NCBI GenBank assembly: GCA_963765105.1
Contig: CAVXUW010000004.1
Coordinates: 558,001-622,000, forward strand
Length of the DNA stretch: 64,000 bases
Reading direction: 5' to 3'
Source of the DNA: CALMEC01 sp963765105
GTDB lineage: Bacteria > Actinomycetota > Thermoleophilia > Miltoncostaeales > Miltoncostaeaceae
Each line of letters begins with the position of its first letter. Positions within the stretch are counted from its first letter, which is position 1. The notes below the pieces were generated by a model that had not been told where the DNA came from, made no database searches, and saw only the letters and a program-made list of their open reading frames with translations. Shown piece by piece: positions 51,347 to 60,837 of this stretch. A program made the position numbers and the translations under genes.

Positions 51347-53245
51347 ATGTCGCTGTATTCCGCTCATCCCCGCCGTCGCCTGAGGTTTGGGCTGGCGCCG
51401 GTACTGGCCGCCGGGCTCACTGTTCTCGTCGGCGCATCCGTGGCCAATGCGGCCACCTACACCGTTTCCACGACAGGTAACGCCGGATTTGGGAGCCTCC
51501 GCCAGGCAATCCTTGATGCCAACGCGAATGCGGGCTTTGACGACATCGATTTCGCCATCGCCGGCGCGGGGCCTAACCCGCACATCATCAACCTCGCCAG
51601 TGACTTGCCAACGATCACCGATCAGGTGAGGGTCCGGGGGTACACGCAGCCCGGTGCCGTCAAGGCAACGGCGCTTGTGCCCGCCACGGTAAAGATCGTC
51701 ATCAACGCCGCAGATGCCGACAACGGCCTGGTCCTCCAGGCCGATGACAGCGACATTCGCGGCATCGTGGTGTGGAGTGCGGGCCGGCTGTCCGGGGCAT
51801 CACCCCCCGACGGTGACGGTATCCGCATCATTGGCGACCGCAACCGCGTTATCGGTAGCTACGTGGGCATTGACCGTCTCGGCACGTCGTTCGTGCTCGG
51901 CAACAACGGCGACGGCATCGAGGTCACCGGCAACGAGAATGCCATCGGTGGCACCGCCGCCGGAGATCGCAACGTGATCTCGGCGAACGGACTGTTCGCC
52001 GGTTTTGACTCCGACGGGGTGACGATCACGGGTGACCAGAACACCGTCGAGGGCAACACCATCGGCCCCGACCCGGCGGGAACAAACGGCCAGATCGGCA
52101 ACCGCGGGGCCGGCGTCCGCGTCGCGGGCGACAGCAACCACGTTGGCGGATCGGCCGCAACTGCCGGCAACGTCATCTCGGCCAACGGCCAGGGCGTCGT
52201 CGTGGCGTCCGGTACCGACAACCGCGTCCGCAGCAACTTGGTGGGCACCGACGTGTCCGGCGCCATCGCTCTCGGCAACAGTGACGGCGGCATCATCGTT
52301 GAGGCATCGGGCAACTCAGTCGGCAACGACCTCCCCGGCGACGGCAACGTGATCTCCGGCACGTTCACCGGTGCGGGTCTTCATCTTCTGGGCGACGACA
52401 ATGCCGTCGAGGGCAACATGATCGGCACCGATGGCGCTGGCTCAAATGCACTCGGCAACACCGACGGTATCGTGGTCGAAGGCGATCGCAACACCATCGG
52501 CGGCACCACGGCGGAGAAAGCGAACGTCATTTCGGGCAACCTCTTTGACGGCATCGAGCTTCATTACGGCGATGACCCCACGGACGCGCCGAGCGACAAT
52601 GTCATCGCGGGAAACTTCATCGGTACCGACGTCACCGGTGCTTCGGCGCTTCCCAACGGCGACGACGGCGTACGTATCGAGGCCGATCGCACAACGGTCG
52701 GCGGCACGACCCTCGGGTCGGGTAACACAATTAGCAATAACGGTGGTGAGGGCGTGAGCGTTGCGAGCGGCGCCGGCAACATGGTCGGACGAAACGCGAT
52801 CTTCGCAAACGGGGGTCTCGGCATCGACCTCGGCGCCGACGGCACCACGGCAAACGACGGCGGCGACGTCGACACCGGCGCCAATGGCCTGGCGAACACG
52901 CCCATCATCACCGCCGCAAACGTCGTTGCCGGACCGTTTCTGAATGCGACGGCGGTGCAGTGGACACTCGACACTCAGGCCGGAAACAACGTGCGGGTCG
53001 AGTTCTACCGCAGTCCGTCCTGCGACGCCTCCGGGGGCGGCGAGGGCCAGACGTATCTGGGATCCCAGGTCGTCACCATCGACGCCTTCGGCCATTCGGA
53101 GGGAACCCAGTTCTTCGCCCCAATCGCCGCCGGGCAAGTGATCACCGCCACCGCAACCTCCGGCGTGGCGGCACCCGGACCACCGTTCCTGGTGCCGGTG
53201 TTCACGCCTACTTCGGAGTTCTCACCCTGCACGACTGTTGTCTAG
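51347..53245 (+). CDS. Secreted right-handed beta-helix protein (CSLREA-type N-terminus)
   Basis: A 632-residue protein with a signal peptide (MSLYSAHPRRRLRFGLAPVL, hydrophobic core about 15-35, cut near NAA). FGSLRQAILDANANAG near 49-64 is the CSLREA-type motif at the base of bacterial beta-helix surface proteins. From about residue 140 to 490 there are many short repeats with N-x-I-G-G / G-N-x-I-G-T-D patterns, typical of PbH1 rungs. A C-terminal immunoglobulin-like part with two Cys (about 540-632) follows. TGGAG lies 8 bases before the ATG. Function is likely surface attachment or polysaccharide binding; no catalytic residues were identified. Confidence 0.8.
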   Translation: MSLYSAHPRRRLRFGLAPVLAAGLTVLVGASVANAATYTVSTTGNAGFGSLRQAILDANANAGFDDIDFAIAGAGPNPHIINLASDLPTITDQVRVRGYTQPGAVKATALVPATVKIVINAADADNGLVLQADDSDIRGIVVWSAGRLSGASPPDGDGIRIIGDRNRVIGSYVGIDRLGTSFVLGNNGDGIEVTGNENAIGGTAAGDRNVISANGLFAGFDSDGVTITGDQNTVEGNTIGPDPAGTNGQIGNRGAGVRVAGDSNHVGGSAATAGNVISANGQGVVVASGTDNRVRSNLVGTDVSGAIALGNSDGGIIVEASGNSVGNDLPGDGNVISGTFTGAGLHLLGDDNAVEGNMIGTDGAGSNALGNTDGIVVEGDRNTIGGTTAEKANVISGNLFDGIELHYGDDPTDAPSDNVIAGNFIGTDVTGASALPNGDDGVRIEADRTTVGGTTLGSGNTISNNGGEGVSVASGAGNMVGRNAIFANGGLGIDLGADGTTANDGGDVDTGANGLANTPIITAANVVAGPFLNATAVQWTLDTQAGNNVRVEFYRSPSCDASGGGEGQTYLGSQVVTIDAFGHSEGTQFFAPIAAGQVITATATSGVAAPGPPFLVPVFTPTSEFSPCTTVV

Positions 53246-53267
53246 CGGTTCCTCATTTGATCACTGA

Positions 53268-53297
53268 GATGTGGGGGGCTTACCGGCCCCCCACATC
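53268..53297 (+). terminator. Strong hairpin after the beta-helix gene
   Basis: GATGTGGGGGGC pairs perfectly with GCCCCCCACATC across a 6-base loop (TTACCG), 22 bases after the stop codon. It lies between convergent genes and may stop transcription from both sides. No T-run. The 230 bases to 53527 hold nothing else that I can support. Confidence 0.7.
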
Positions 53298-53527
53298 CGT
53301 GGGCCGTTCGTGTCCTGCCGCCGCTCGTCTATGCGTCGGGGCTCGCGCAATGGCGAATGACACCGGCACGGTCCAGAAGTTCACGATGCGCGAATACGAG
53401 GCCGCCGAGCGCACCCCAGAGCGGACGTGATCGTCGACACCACTGTCACTCGGCATCCTGCCGGGCATTTCCCCGCGCCAGTGACCGCGTCACAGACCCG
53501 GCCTTTGTCACGCACAAGGCTCGCCGG

Positions 53528-55975
53528 CTACTCGACCACACGCAGCGTGGCGGGCACGTCCATACGAGAGAGCTTGCGAATGGTGAGCAGCGGGGCGACC
53601 GACGTGGCACCGACTCCGAGGACCACCGCCAAGGCAATGGTCGCCGCGCTGGGGGACACGACAGCCCCCAGGTCGGGAGCGACCCGGGGGGTGATGACGT
53701 TGACGATGTATCGGATCAGCAAGAGCCCTGTGGCCACCCCCACGAGCGTGGCGAGTAGACCGGCAATCGCCCCCTCGCTCATCGAATTGCGAAGAACCGT
53801 CCGGAGAGGCACTCCATAGGCGAACATCGTGGCGTATTCGCGGGAGCGCTCGTCCGCAGCGATGCTCGCCGAGTTAAACGCAATGAGCAGCGCCAACGCG
53901 AGGGCAACGACCTCGACGATCCGGAGGATGTTCGTGTAGTCGCTCAGTGCGGTTGACAACGCATCACTCGTTGCCGCAACGCGTTCAACCGAGGCCACGT
54001 CCGAGTGGTCAAGGAGCCTTTTTTTGAGCACGTCGATGTCACTACCGGTCGCCGGGACGAGGTTGATCAGATTCGTGGCACCGGCAAGACCGAACAGGGC
54101 CGCACTGCCGTGGTCCATGTACGCGTAGATCCGGATTGGGTTGGGGTGGAGTCCCACGATCGTGACGGGCGTCTCGACGAGCCGAAGCTGGTTGTCGGCC
54201 ACCCGCTTCGGGTGCCGGAGAACGATCTGTTCCCCGACCTGAACGTCCAGATCCTGCGCGGCCTTCTCGGTGATGACGATGCCGCCGGAACCCGACGTGA
54301 ATCGCCCTTTCGAGATGGTCGGACGCCAGATCCCGCTGTCGGCGTCGAGCACTTCGAGAGAGACGTCGATTTCGACTCCGGGCGTGCTGAGGGTGGCCGC
54401 GGTAGCGATCGCCGCTTCCGATCGATTGACGCCCGGGGTCGTGGCGATCGCTCCGATCACCGGATTGTCACGCCGGACGAAGTCGTTGAGGGTGAGTTGC
54501 ATGCGATCGGGGCTACTCCCCACCAGCGCGCTGCGATTCCGGTCGATCGTATCGAGGAACGAGTCGACCATCCCCGTGACGCCGACTACCGTCGTAATCG
54601 CGGCAGAGATGCCGAGAACCGTCAACAGCGTTCGTCGCGGCGCCCGAAGCAGATTGCGAATTGGCATCCGCCCCAGCGTCCCCCCCGGAAGAGTGATTCG
54701 ACGGGCGATCGGCGCGAGCCCGCCTCCCCGAGCAGCCCGGAACCCTGCCTGGACGGCCCGGATGGGTGGCATCCGAACGGCTCGCCACGTGGGGTATGCA
54801 GTCGCAAGGACGGGCAGCACGACGCCAAGGGCGGCTCCCCGCGCGTAGACCTCCAGCGGGAACGGAGCACGCCACTGCGGGAGTGGTAGCGCCTCCTGAA
54901 AGACCCCGAGAAAGCCGTTGCCGACCCAGATTCCGAAGGGGATCCCCAGTGCGAGGCCGGCAACCGCGATCTGCACACCGAGGAGCAGCGGACGGATTGC
55001 CAAGGCCCAAGGGGACACCCCGAGGGCCATTCCCACTCCGAGTTCGCGGCGCTGCGACTCGACAATGCGGCTCGCCAGGTTGAACGCCGCAAACGTCCCC
55101 GCGCCCAGCAGGATCAGCGCGAAGATGTTGTAGATCTCCTGGTCTCCGTCGATGTCGTCGTAGAGGATGCGAAAACCATCGTTGTCGCGACGACTCAATA
55201 CAGTGGCCCCGGCGTTCGGGAGGTTCGTCCCAAAGCGCGCCGTTAGCTCGCGCGTGACGCCACCGACGTCGGTCCCCGGCGCGAGCCGGATGACCGCATC
55301 GTTGACCCGTCCCACGTCACCAGTCAGAGCCTGTGCGGTTCCGAGCGGCACGAAGATGACCGCGAAGTTCGCCTCACTTCCAAAGAAGCCGACGTCTGTG
55401 GTGACGATGAAGTACTCCGGCGATTGGCCGTGCCCGACATACTCAATTCGTCGTCCGCCGGCGACGGTGACGGTGCCGCTGTTCGGGAGCTCATAGTGAC
55501 GGGCGTAGCTTGATTCCAATATGGCCACAAACCGCCCGTCGTCCGATGGCTCCAGGCCGCGGCCGCGTTCGCGATGGATCAGATCAATTTTCGACCCGTC
55601 ACCGGCCACCGGAATTCCCACCAAGCGACCCGGTGTCACAATCGTGCGCCCCGGCAGCGAGGCATCGACTTGTGTGGGGGCGATGAGCCGCTCCTCAACG
55701 TGGGTGACCTGGCCGGCTGAGGGAATTCCGCGCACCGTGGCTGAGAGTTGCCCTGACGGGACCGAGCTTCCCGCGGGGAGGTTGATCCGTAGGTCGTGCA
55801 TCGCAAGCTTCCGAAAGCTCGCGTCGTTCGAGGCGCGCCGCCACCCCGAGAGTCCCGACAGGCCGGCGTACGCACCGATCCCGATCGCGATCGTCATCGC
55901 AATGGCCAATACCAGTAGCCAGCGACGGCGAAGATCTCGCGCCGACCACCGAATCCACAGACGGAGGCGGCTCAT
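53528..55975 (-). CDS. FtsX-like ABC transporter permease (MacB-type, double)
   Basis: An 815-residue membrane permease. The N-terminal helix is at about 18-40, followed by a large extracytoplasmic domain (about 45-280) and three helices with the FtsX signature QRRELGVGMALGVSPW near 310-325. A fourth helix near 375, a second extracytoplasmic domain (about 480-680) and a final three-helix FtsX unit (YATMFAYGVPLRTVLRN near 727-743) complete it. Such proteins work with a LolD-like ATPase in mechanotransmission or export of lipoproteins, peptides or drugs rather than classic transport. The ATPase gene lies 6 bases upstream. Confidence 0.9.
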   Translation of the reverse strand: MSRLRLWIRWSARDLRRRWLLVLAIAMTIAIGIGAYAGLSGLSGWRRASNDASFRKLAMHDLRINLPAGSSVPSGQLSATVRGIPSAGQVTHVEERLIAPTQVDASLPGRTIVTPGRLVGIPVAGDGSKIDLIHRERGRGLEPSDDGRFVAILESSYARHYELPNSGTVTVAGGRRIEYVGHGQSPEYFIVTTDVGFFGSEANFAVIFVPLGTAQALTGDVGRVNDAVIRLAPGTDVGGVTRELTARFGTNLPNAGATVLSRRDNDGFRILYDDIDGDQEIYNIFALILLGAGTFAAFNLASRIVESQRRELGVGMALGVSPWALAIRPLLLGVQIAVAGLALGIPFGIWVGNGFLGVFQEALPLPQWRAPFPLEVYARGAALGVVLPVLATAYPTWRAVRMPPIRAVQAGFRAARGGGLAPIARRITLPGGTLGRMPIRNLLRAPRRTLLTVLGISAAITTVVGVTGMVDSFLDTIDRNRSALVGSSPDRMQLTLNDFVRRDNPVIGAIATTPGVNRSEAAIATAATLSTPGVEIDVSLEVLDADSGIWRPTISKGRFTSGSGGIVITEKAAQDLDVQVGEQIVLRHPKRVADNQLRLVETPVTIVGLHPNPIRIYAYMDHGSAALFGLAGATNLINLVPATGSDIDVLKKRLLDHSDVASVERVAATSDALSTALSDYTNILRIVEVVALALALLIAFNSASIAADERSREYATMFAYGVPLRTVLRNSMSEGAIAGLLATLVGVATGLLLIRYIVNVITPRVAPDLGAVVSPSAATIALAVVLGVGATSVAPLLTIRKLSRMDVPATLRVVE

Positions 55976-55981
55976 GTCCGG

Positions 55982-56782
55982 CTACCAGTGAAGATCACTG
56001 ATCGCGGCGGTCCCGCCGGACGGCGGCCCATCAGAAATGATCCGTCCGCTCGACATCTCGATCACCCGATCGGCAGTGCGTGCGATCTCGCGATTGTGAG
56101 TGACCACGATGATCGCTGTTCCGGCGCTGTGGGTTTGATCGTGGAGTAGTTGCAGGATCTGCACCCCCGTTCGGAAGTCGAGCTCACCCGTCGGCTCGTC
56201 GGCGAGGAGGATCGGGTTGCCCGTCGCCAGCGCCCGAGCGATCGCCACCCGCTGCTGCTCCCCGCCGGAGAGTTCGTGCGGGAAGTGGTTGATGCGACCT
56301 GCCAAGCCGACCTCACCAAGAATGGTGTAGGCGCGTTCCCGCGCCTCGGACCGTCCGGCCACGTCCGCCCCAAACTCGACGTTCTCAAGCGCCGTGAGGG
56401 CGGGGAACAGATTGAAGCTCTGAAAGATGAAGCTTACGGCGTGTCGCCGAAAGCGAAACAGGTCGCGACGTGATGCCTGTGCGATGTCATGACCGTCGAT
56501 AACGATCTGCCCTTCGCTCGGCGTGTCGAGCGCGCCGATCAGATTGAGGAGCGTCGTCTTTCCGCTGCCCGACGGGCCGAGGACCACAACGAACTCCCCA
56601 CAGTCGACGTCCATCGTGATGTCTTCAAGTGCCGTGACCGTGACCTCACCGAGGACATAGCGGCGGGCAATGCCCGTCAGGGCGATCAACGGACCGCCGG
56701 CTTGGTTCTCCGGAGGGCGGTTCTCTGTGAGGGATTGGATGCTCACTGGCCGCAGGCTTCGGCATCGACCACCTCGGCGCAT
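55982..56782 (-). CDS. ABC transporter ATPase (LolD/MacB type)
   Basis: Energises the FtsX-like permease encoded next. The domain starts at about residue 32 (LIALTGIARRYVLG), with Walker A GPSGSGKTT near 69-77, the Q-loop FIFQSFNLFP near 117-126, the signature LSGGEQQRVAIARAL near 169-183, Walker B ILLADEPTG near 189-197 and the H-switch VVTHN near 223-227. The first 30 residues are unlike the family. A GTG at 56746 is an equally possible start; neither has a ribosome binding site. Confidence 0.92.
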   Translation of the reverse strand: MRRGGRCRSLRPVSIQSLTENRPPENQAGGPLIALTGIARRYVLGEVTVTALEDITMDVDCGEFVVVLGPSGSGKTTLLNLIGALDTPSEGQIVIDGHDIAQASRRDLFRFRRHAVSFIFQSFNLFPALTALENVEFGADVAGRSEARERAYTILGEVGLAGRINHFPHELSGGEQQRVAIARALATGNPILLADEPTGELDFRTGVQILQLLHDQTHSAGTAIIVVTHNREIARTADRVIEMSSGRIISDGPPSGGTAAISDLHW

Positions 56783-56958
56783 CGGCGTCGCCGCCGATGG
56801 CGTCTGCGGGGTATCCGTACCTGCCGGGTCGGTGGCGTCGCGCTCCTGGCTCAGGTGCGGGGAACTGCTGAGTCATCGCCAGGGACGAAGACGGACGCGG
56901 TCGGCACGCGCGTCGTGAAATGGTTGGATCCGCGTGTCGGTTTTCGGAGGCATGACGC

Positions 56959-58209
56959 ATGACACAACTGTCCACGCTCGGAGGCAACTGGACGATTGCC
57001 GTTTCGCTCGGCATCGGCCTGCTGATGGGTATCGAGCGGGAACGTACGAAAGGCACTGGCCGAGAACGCCGACCAGAAGGCCTGCGGACATTTGCCCTCA
57101 CGGGTTTGCTCGGCGGACTCTGCGCCGCCTTTGAGGACAGTGTCGTGCTCGGAGTCGGAGGCGCGTTCGTCGGCCTGGTGGCGATTGTGGGTTACCTTCG
57201 GAGCCCACGGGAGGATCCCGGCCTCACCACCGAGGTGGCGCTCCTTGTCACTTTCGTGTTGGGAGCGCTCGCCCGTGACGAGGCAACACTCGCCGCGGCG
57301 ATCGGGGTCGTCACGACCATCCTCCTGGCATCACGAACGCGGCTACACGATTTCGCCAGTCGCGTGCTGTCAGAACGTGAACTCTGGGACGGCTTGATCT
57401 TTGCCGCCGCCGCCCTCGTCGTCTTGCCGCTCGTCCCGAATCGCCCAGTCGGGCCCTATGACGTGTTCAACCCCTTTACGGTCTGGCGCTTGGTGGTGAT
57501 AATCATGGCGATCAGCGCATTCGGGTACGTCGCCCGTCGCATTTTGGGGCCTCGGTATGGGCTCCCACTCGCGGGGTTCGCCGGTGGTTTCGTCTCCGCA
57601 GCGGCAACGATCGGTGCGATGGGCGAACGGGCCAAACGCGAGCCCGATGTCGCCGTATCCGCAGCCGCTGGAGCCCTCCTTGCCAACGTCGCAACCGTCG
57701 TGCTGATGGTCACACTGGTCGGAGCGACAAGTCCGGAAACGCTCCGCGAACTCGCCATCCCACTCTCAGGAGCTGCGATCGCCGCCATCGGCGCGGGCGG
57801 GACCGCCACCGCGCGAAACTGGCACATGAGAGCCAGCCATGGCACCGAGCAGGGTCGGGCATTCGATCTCCGCACGTCGACCGCGTTTGCCGCCACATTG
57901 ACTCTTGTCCTGTTGCTCTCCGCGGCACTCACGGACTGGTTGGGCAGTGGAGGCCTTGTCGTTGGTGCGGCGGTCGCGGGGTTGGCAGACACTCACTCGG
58001 CGGCAATCTCGGCGGCGGCGTTGGCCGCGGCGGGCACGGTCAGTCCCGATGACGCCGCTCTCGCGGTTCTTGCCGCACTCTCCACCAACACCGTAACCAA
58101 ACTCGTTGTGGCGCAGGTCGCCGGAGGCCGACGTTTCACCGCCCGCATCGCCCCCGGCCTTTTGGCGATGGTTGCGCTCGCCTGGATGGGGTCGCTTCTT
58201 CCGATCTGA
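56959..58209 (+). CDS. MgtC/SapB-DUF4010 membrane protein
   Basis: A 416-residue integral membrane protein. The N-terminal MgtC/SapB domain has GLLMGIERERTKGTG near residues 20-34 and LRTFALTGLLGGL near 43-55. The DUF4010 domain follows, with NPFTVWRLVVIIMAISAFGY, the LPLAGFAGGFVSAAATIGAMG segment in the middle, and a C-terminal ADTHSAAISAAALAAAG helix. About twelve hydrophobic helices in total. Role in ion or nutrient homeostasis is inferred; the family is poorly characterised. CGGAGG is 9 bases before the ATG. Confidence 0.9.
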   Translation: MTQLSTLGGNWTIAVSLGIGLLMGIERERTKGTGRERRPEGLRTFALTGLLGGLCAAFEDSVVLGVGGAFVGLVAIVGYLRSPREDPGLTTEVALLVTFVLGALARDEATLAAAIGVVTTILLASRTRLHDFASRVLSERELWDGLIFAAAALVVLPLVPNRPVGPYDVFNPFTVWRLVVIIMAISAFGYVARRILGPRYGLPLAGFAGGFVSAAATIGAMGERAKREPDVAVSAAAGALLANVATVVLMVTLVGATSPETLRELAIPLSGAAIAAIGAGGTATARNWHMRASHGTEQGRAFDLRTSTAFAATLTLVLLLSAALTDWLGSGGLVVGAAVAGLADTHSAAISAAALAAAGTVSPDDAALAVLAALSTNTVTKLVVAQVAGGRRFTARIAPGLLAMVALAWMGSLLPI

Positions 58210-58294
58210 GGACGGCCTCCGGGACAAGCGCATCAATTCTGACCGTCACACGAGAAGCGGATGACGATGATCGGTCGTTCTGTGCAATTGAACG

Positions 58295-58501
58295 TCAGCT
58301 ATCGACCAAATCAACCCTGACCTCGGCGAGGCTCGCCCCAGTCCATGCGGGTGGATCTGAGGCAGGGAATGAGTCGACATCGGCCTGCTCGACACGGTCG
58401 GGCGGTGGGGTCTCGCACGAACTCCCCCCGCCTCGGCGGTGGCTCGCCGTCGAAGCACATGCGGCCGCAGCAGGGCCCATCACCGGCGGTTGTCTCCCCA
58501 T
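58295..58501 (-). CDS. Small protein with SFPASDPPAW motif
   Basis: About 68 codons, beginning at an ATG that overlaps the sigma-factor stop by one base (TGATG). Only the C-terminal part is convincing: EQADVDSFPASDPPAWTG. The D/E-S-F-P-A-S-D-P-P motif recurs at the end of many short uncharacterised bacterial proteins. The true start may be further in (for example near residues 30-35). It is probably co-translated with the sigma factor. The remaining bases between 58210 and 58294 hold nothing that I recognise. Confidence 0.5.
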   Translation of the reverse strand: MGRQPPVMGPAAAACASTASHRRGGGSSCETPPPDRVEQADVDSFPASDPPAWTGASLAEVRVDLVDS

Positions 58502-59571
58502 CAGGCGGCGTCGCGGAACGCGGCGATCTCGCGGTCCATCGCGAGGAGGTCCAACGCCTCGACTTCTATCTGACGCACTCTCTCCGCCGATAGTCCCAGG
58601 GCGGAGCCGATTGCTCGAAGGGTCGTCGGCTCACCGTCACCGAGTCCGTATCGGAGTTTGAGCACATCCTGATGGCGCTCGGGAAGGGTTGCGACGAGTC
58701 GGGCGACCGCTTCTTGGCGGAGGCTCACGTGAAGCTCTTCGGACGGCTCGCTGTCGTCTGAGGGGAGGAGATCACCAAGGACGTTCCCACTGCCGTCGCG
58801 CAACGGCTTGTCGAGGCTCGTGACCGCGCGAGGTGCGTGTCGCACAGCATCGATCTTGGCGGCCGAGACACCACTGGCCACAGAGATCTCCTCACGGGTT
58901 GGTTCGCGTCCCAGCGATGAGAACAACCGGTGCTCCGCACGAGCAATCTTTTGCTCCTCCTCCACGACGTGCACCGGAAGTCGGATCTCTCGTCCTTGGT
59001 TCGCGATCCCGCGCGCAACGGCCTGTCGAATCCACCACGTCGCATACGTCGAGAACTTGAACCCACGGCGCCAGTCGAACTTCTCGACCGCGCGAATCAG
59101 CCCCAAGACTCCTTCTTGAATGACGTCGAGCAGTGACAGGCCGTGCCCCTGGTAGCGCTTTGCAATCGAAACGACGAGTCGCAGGTTCGCGTTGATCATT
59201 CTGTCTTTGGCGGCGATATCACCCGACTCAATGCGCTTCGCGAGGGCAATCTCCTCGCGCGCCGTCAGGAGGGGATGGCGCCGGATCTCGTTGAGGAAGA
59301 GCTGAAGAGCGTCCGTTGTCGTTGATGTGAGTTCACCGTTCGCGTAAGCCGTTGGGGTTGCTGGGAGACCAACATCGTCGCGTACGTCGATACCCCTTTG
59401 GGTCGCCAACTCGTAGAGATCCTCGATTCCGTCGTCGTCAAGCTCGAGGTCGCGAGCGAGGGCCTCCAGTTCCGACAGCGCCAGCTTGCCGCGTTCCCGT
59501 CCACGCTCGAGGACCCGGTCGATTCTGGCGTCGTCAAGTCGATTACCCATGCTGAAAGAATCCGTAGCCAT
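58501..59571 (-). CDS. Sigma-70 family RNA polymerase sigma factor (primary or group 2)
   Basis: A 356-residue sigma factor from the ATG at 59571. A short region 1.1-like helix-turn (LALSELEALARDLELDDDGI) is followed by region 1.2 (LQLFLNEIRRHPLLTAREE). Region 2 has NLRLVVSIAKRYQGHGLSLL (2.1-2.2) and FKFSTYATWWIRQAVARGIA (2.3-2.4). Region 3 starts near LPVHVVEEEQKIARAE, and region 4.2 has SAERVRQIEVEALDLL. All features of a housekeeping-type sigma are present, but length and a short 1.1 make a group 2 (SigB/HrdB-like) paralog equally possible. A short gene overlaps its stop. Confidence 0.9.
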   Translation of the reverse strand: MATDSFSMGNRLDDARIDRVLERGRERGKLALSELEALARDLELDDDGIEDLYELATQRGIDVRDDVGLPATPTAYANGELTSTTTDALQLFLNEIRRHPLLTAREEIALAKRIESGDIAAKDRMINANLRLVVSIAKRYQGHGLSLLDVIQEGVLGLIRAVEKFDWRRGFKFSTYATWWIRQAVARGIANQGREIRLPVHVVEEEQKIARAEHRLFSSLGREPTREEISVASGVSAAKIDAVRHAPRAVTSLDKPLRDGSGNVLGDLLPSDDSEPSEELHVSLRQEAVARLVATLPERHQDVLKLRYGLGDGEPTTLRAIGSALGLSAERVRQIEVEALDLLAMDREIAAFRDAA

Positions 59572-59731
59572 GCTTTCGCGGGCATCCGGGGAGACCCTGA
59601 TGTGACCCCGGCGGAAAACCACGCCAGGAGCCGCTCTGTTCGACTCAAACGTCCCCTTGTGCATGACGGAACGGGGCGAGAACACCCATGCTTGACGCCG
59701 TCACGGGTGAAAACGAGAATCGCCGCTAGAC

Positions 59732-59760
59732 TTGAGTTCCGGTGCGTGCACTCCGATAAC
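59732..59760 (+). promoter_or_regulatory. Promoter of the lipid operon
   Basis: TTGAGT (59732-59737), 17 bases, then GATAAC (59755-59760), four bases before the ATG at 59765. Transcription would begin at or just after the start codon. It lies in the 190-base divergent region with the sigma factor gene. Confidence 0.4.
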
Positions 59761-59764
59761 TCGG

Positions 59765-60817
59765 ATGTCGCCCAGGGAAACACTGATCGAAACCTCGCCC
59801 CCGTCCATCCCCGCGCAATTGCGCCTTCTTCTTACGAGGATTCCGCCACGATGGCGGCGTGCGGTCCTTGGCGTGCTCGGGATTGCCGTCGCACTTGTCG
59901 CGCTTGCCTTCAGCGCCCGCGGCGTGGATCGCGCAGGCCTGGCGAACGCCTTCGGCGGCGTGAATTGGTGGTGGGTCGCTGCCGCAGGCGTTGCAAATGT
60001 CATCAACATCGTTGCGCAGGGGTGGGCGTGGCGGATCGGCCTGGAGGCCGGCGGAGCAGGACGCGTCGCGACACGGCATGCTGTTGCGGCAACCTGGGTC
60101 GGAAAGGCCGGCAACCAACTCCTTCCCGGGAAGGTCGGCGAGATCGCCCGAATTGCCCTCATCCGATCGCATCTCGGACCCGACCACCGAGAAGTGACTC
60201 GCATCGTCGGTTCCCTCGTCGCACAACGCGCACTGAGTTTCGTTGCGATGGTCATGATCGTCACCGTCGTCGCTCTCATGATGCCCTTGCCCGTCACCGT
60301 TCCGGGCGGACGCTTCGCCCCGTTGGCGGTTCTGCTCGCGATTGCGGCAGCCGGTGTGGCACTTCGGGCGACGCGGGGGATGACCATCTCGCGACTCAAC
60401 GGCACCGGTCGCTTGCGTTCCATGGCACGCGCATTTGCCGGTGGGGCGAGCCTCCTGAGACCCAGCCGCCCCACCGCGGTTGCATTCGGTTTTCACTTCG
60501 TTGCCGTCGCGGCCCAGCTGACCACGTTCGAGTGCTTGCTCCGCGGATTCAACGTCAATGCGCCAGCGACGGCGCCTCTCTTGATCATCGCTCTCGTCGC
60601 CCTCGTCGGCGCGGTTCCCGGCACGCCGGGTGGCGTCGGCCTGCAACAGGCGGCGCTCGTCGCTCCTTTGGGAGCCGCGTACAACGTGGATCCCAGCTCC
60701 GCCCTGGCATTTGCGCTCGGTCTTCAAGTGACTGTCGCCGCCGTCGCAGTGGCCGGAGGACTCGTCGCATTGCTTCACCATCGTCGTAGCGGGACCGTGC
60801 GCGCGGCATTCCCGTAG
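59765..60817 (+). CDS. Lysylphosphatidylglycerol synthase-type transmembrane (UPF0104) protein
   Basis: A 350-residue membrane protein with about eight helices, of the LPG_synthase_TM (flippase-domain) family. Recognisable: WVAAAGVANVINIVAQGWAW near residues 70-89, KAGNQLLPGKVGEIARIALI near 112-131, and the GAVPGTPGGVGLQQAALVAPLG block near 300-321, which is the family's most conserved segment. There is no soluble aminoacyl-transferase domain, so it is probably a lipid flippase or glycolipid-related protein. It heads a run with PAP2 and GDPD genes. Confidence 0.82.
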   Translation: MSPRETLIETSPPSIPAQLRLLLTRIPPRWRRAVLGVLGIAVALVALAFSARGVDRAGLANAFGGVNWWWVAAAGVANVINIVAQGWAWRIGLEAGGAGRVATRHAVAATWVGKAGNQLLPGKVGEIARIALIRSHLGPDHREVTRIVGSLVAQRALSFVAMVMIVTVVALMMPLPVTVPGGRFAPLAVLLAIAAAGVALRATRGMTISRLNGTGRLRSMARAFAGGASLLRPSRPTAVAFGFHFVAVAAQLTTFECLLRGFNVNAPATAPLLIIALVALVGAVPGTPGGVGLQQAALVAPLGAAYNVDPSSALAFALGLQVTVAAVAVAGGLVALLHHRRSGTVRAAFP

Positions 60818-60837
60818 CGCCGTCCGGGGTCTCACGG

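Noticed and set aside
51347..53245. Repeats in the beta-helix gene considered as a DNA repeat array or CRISPR
   Set aside because: They are imperfect, in frame and of variable spacing, as expected for protein repeats.
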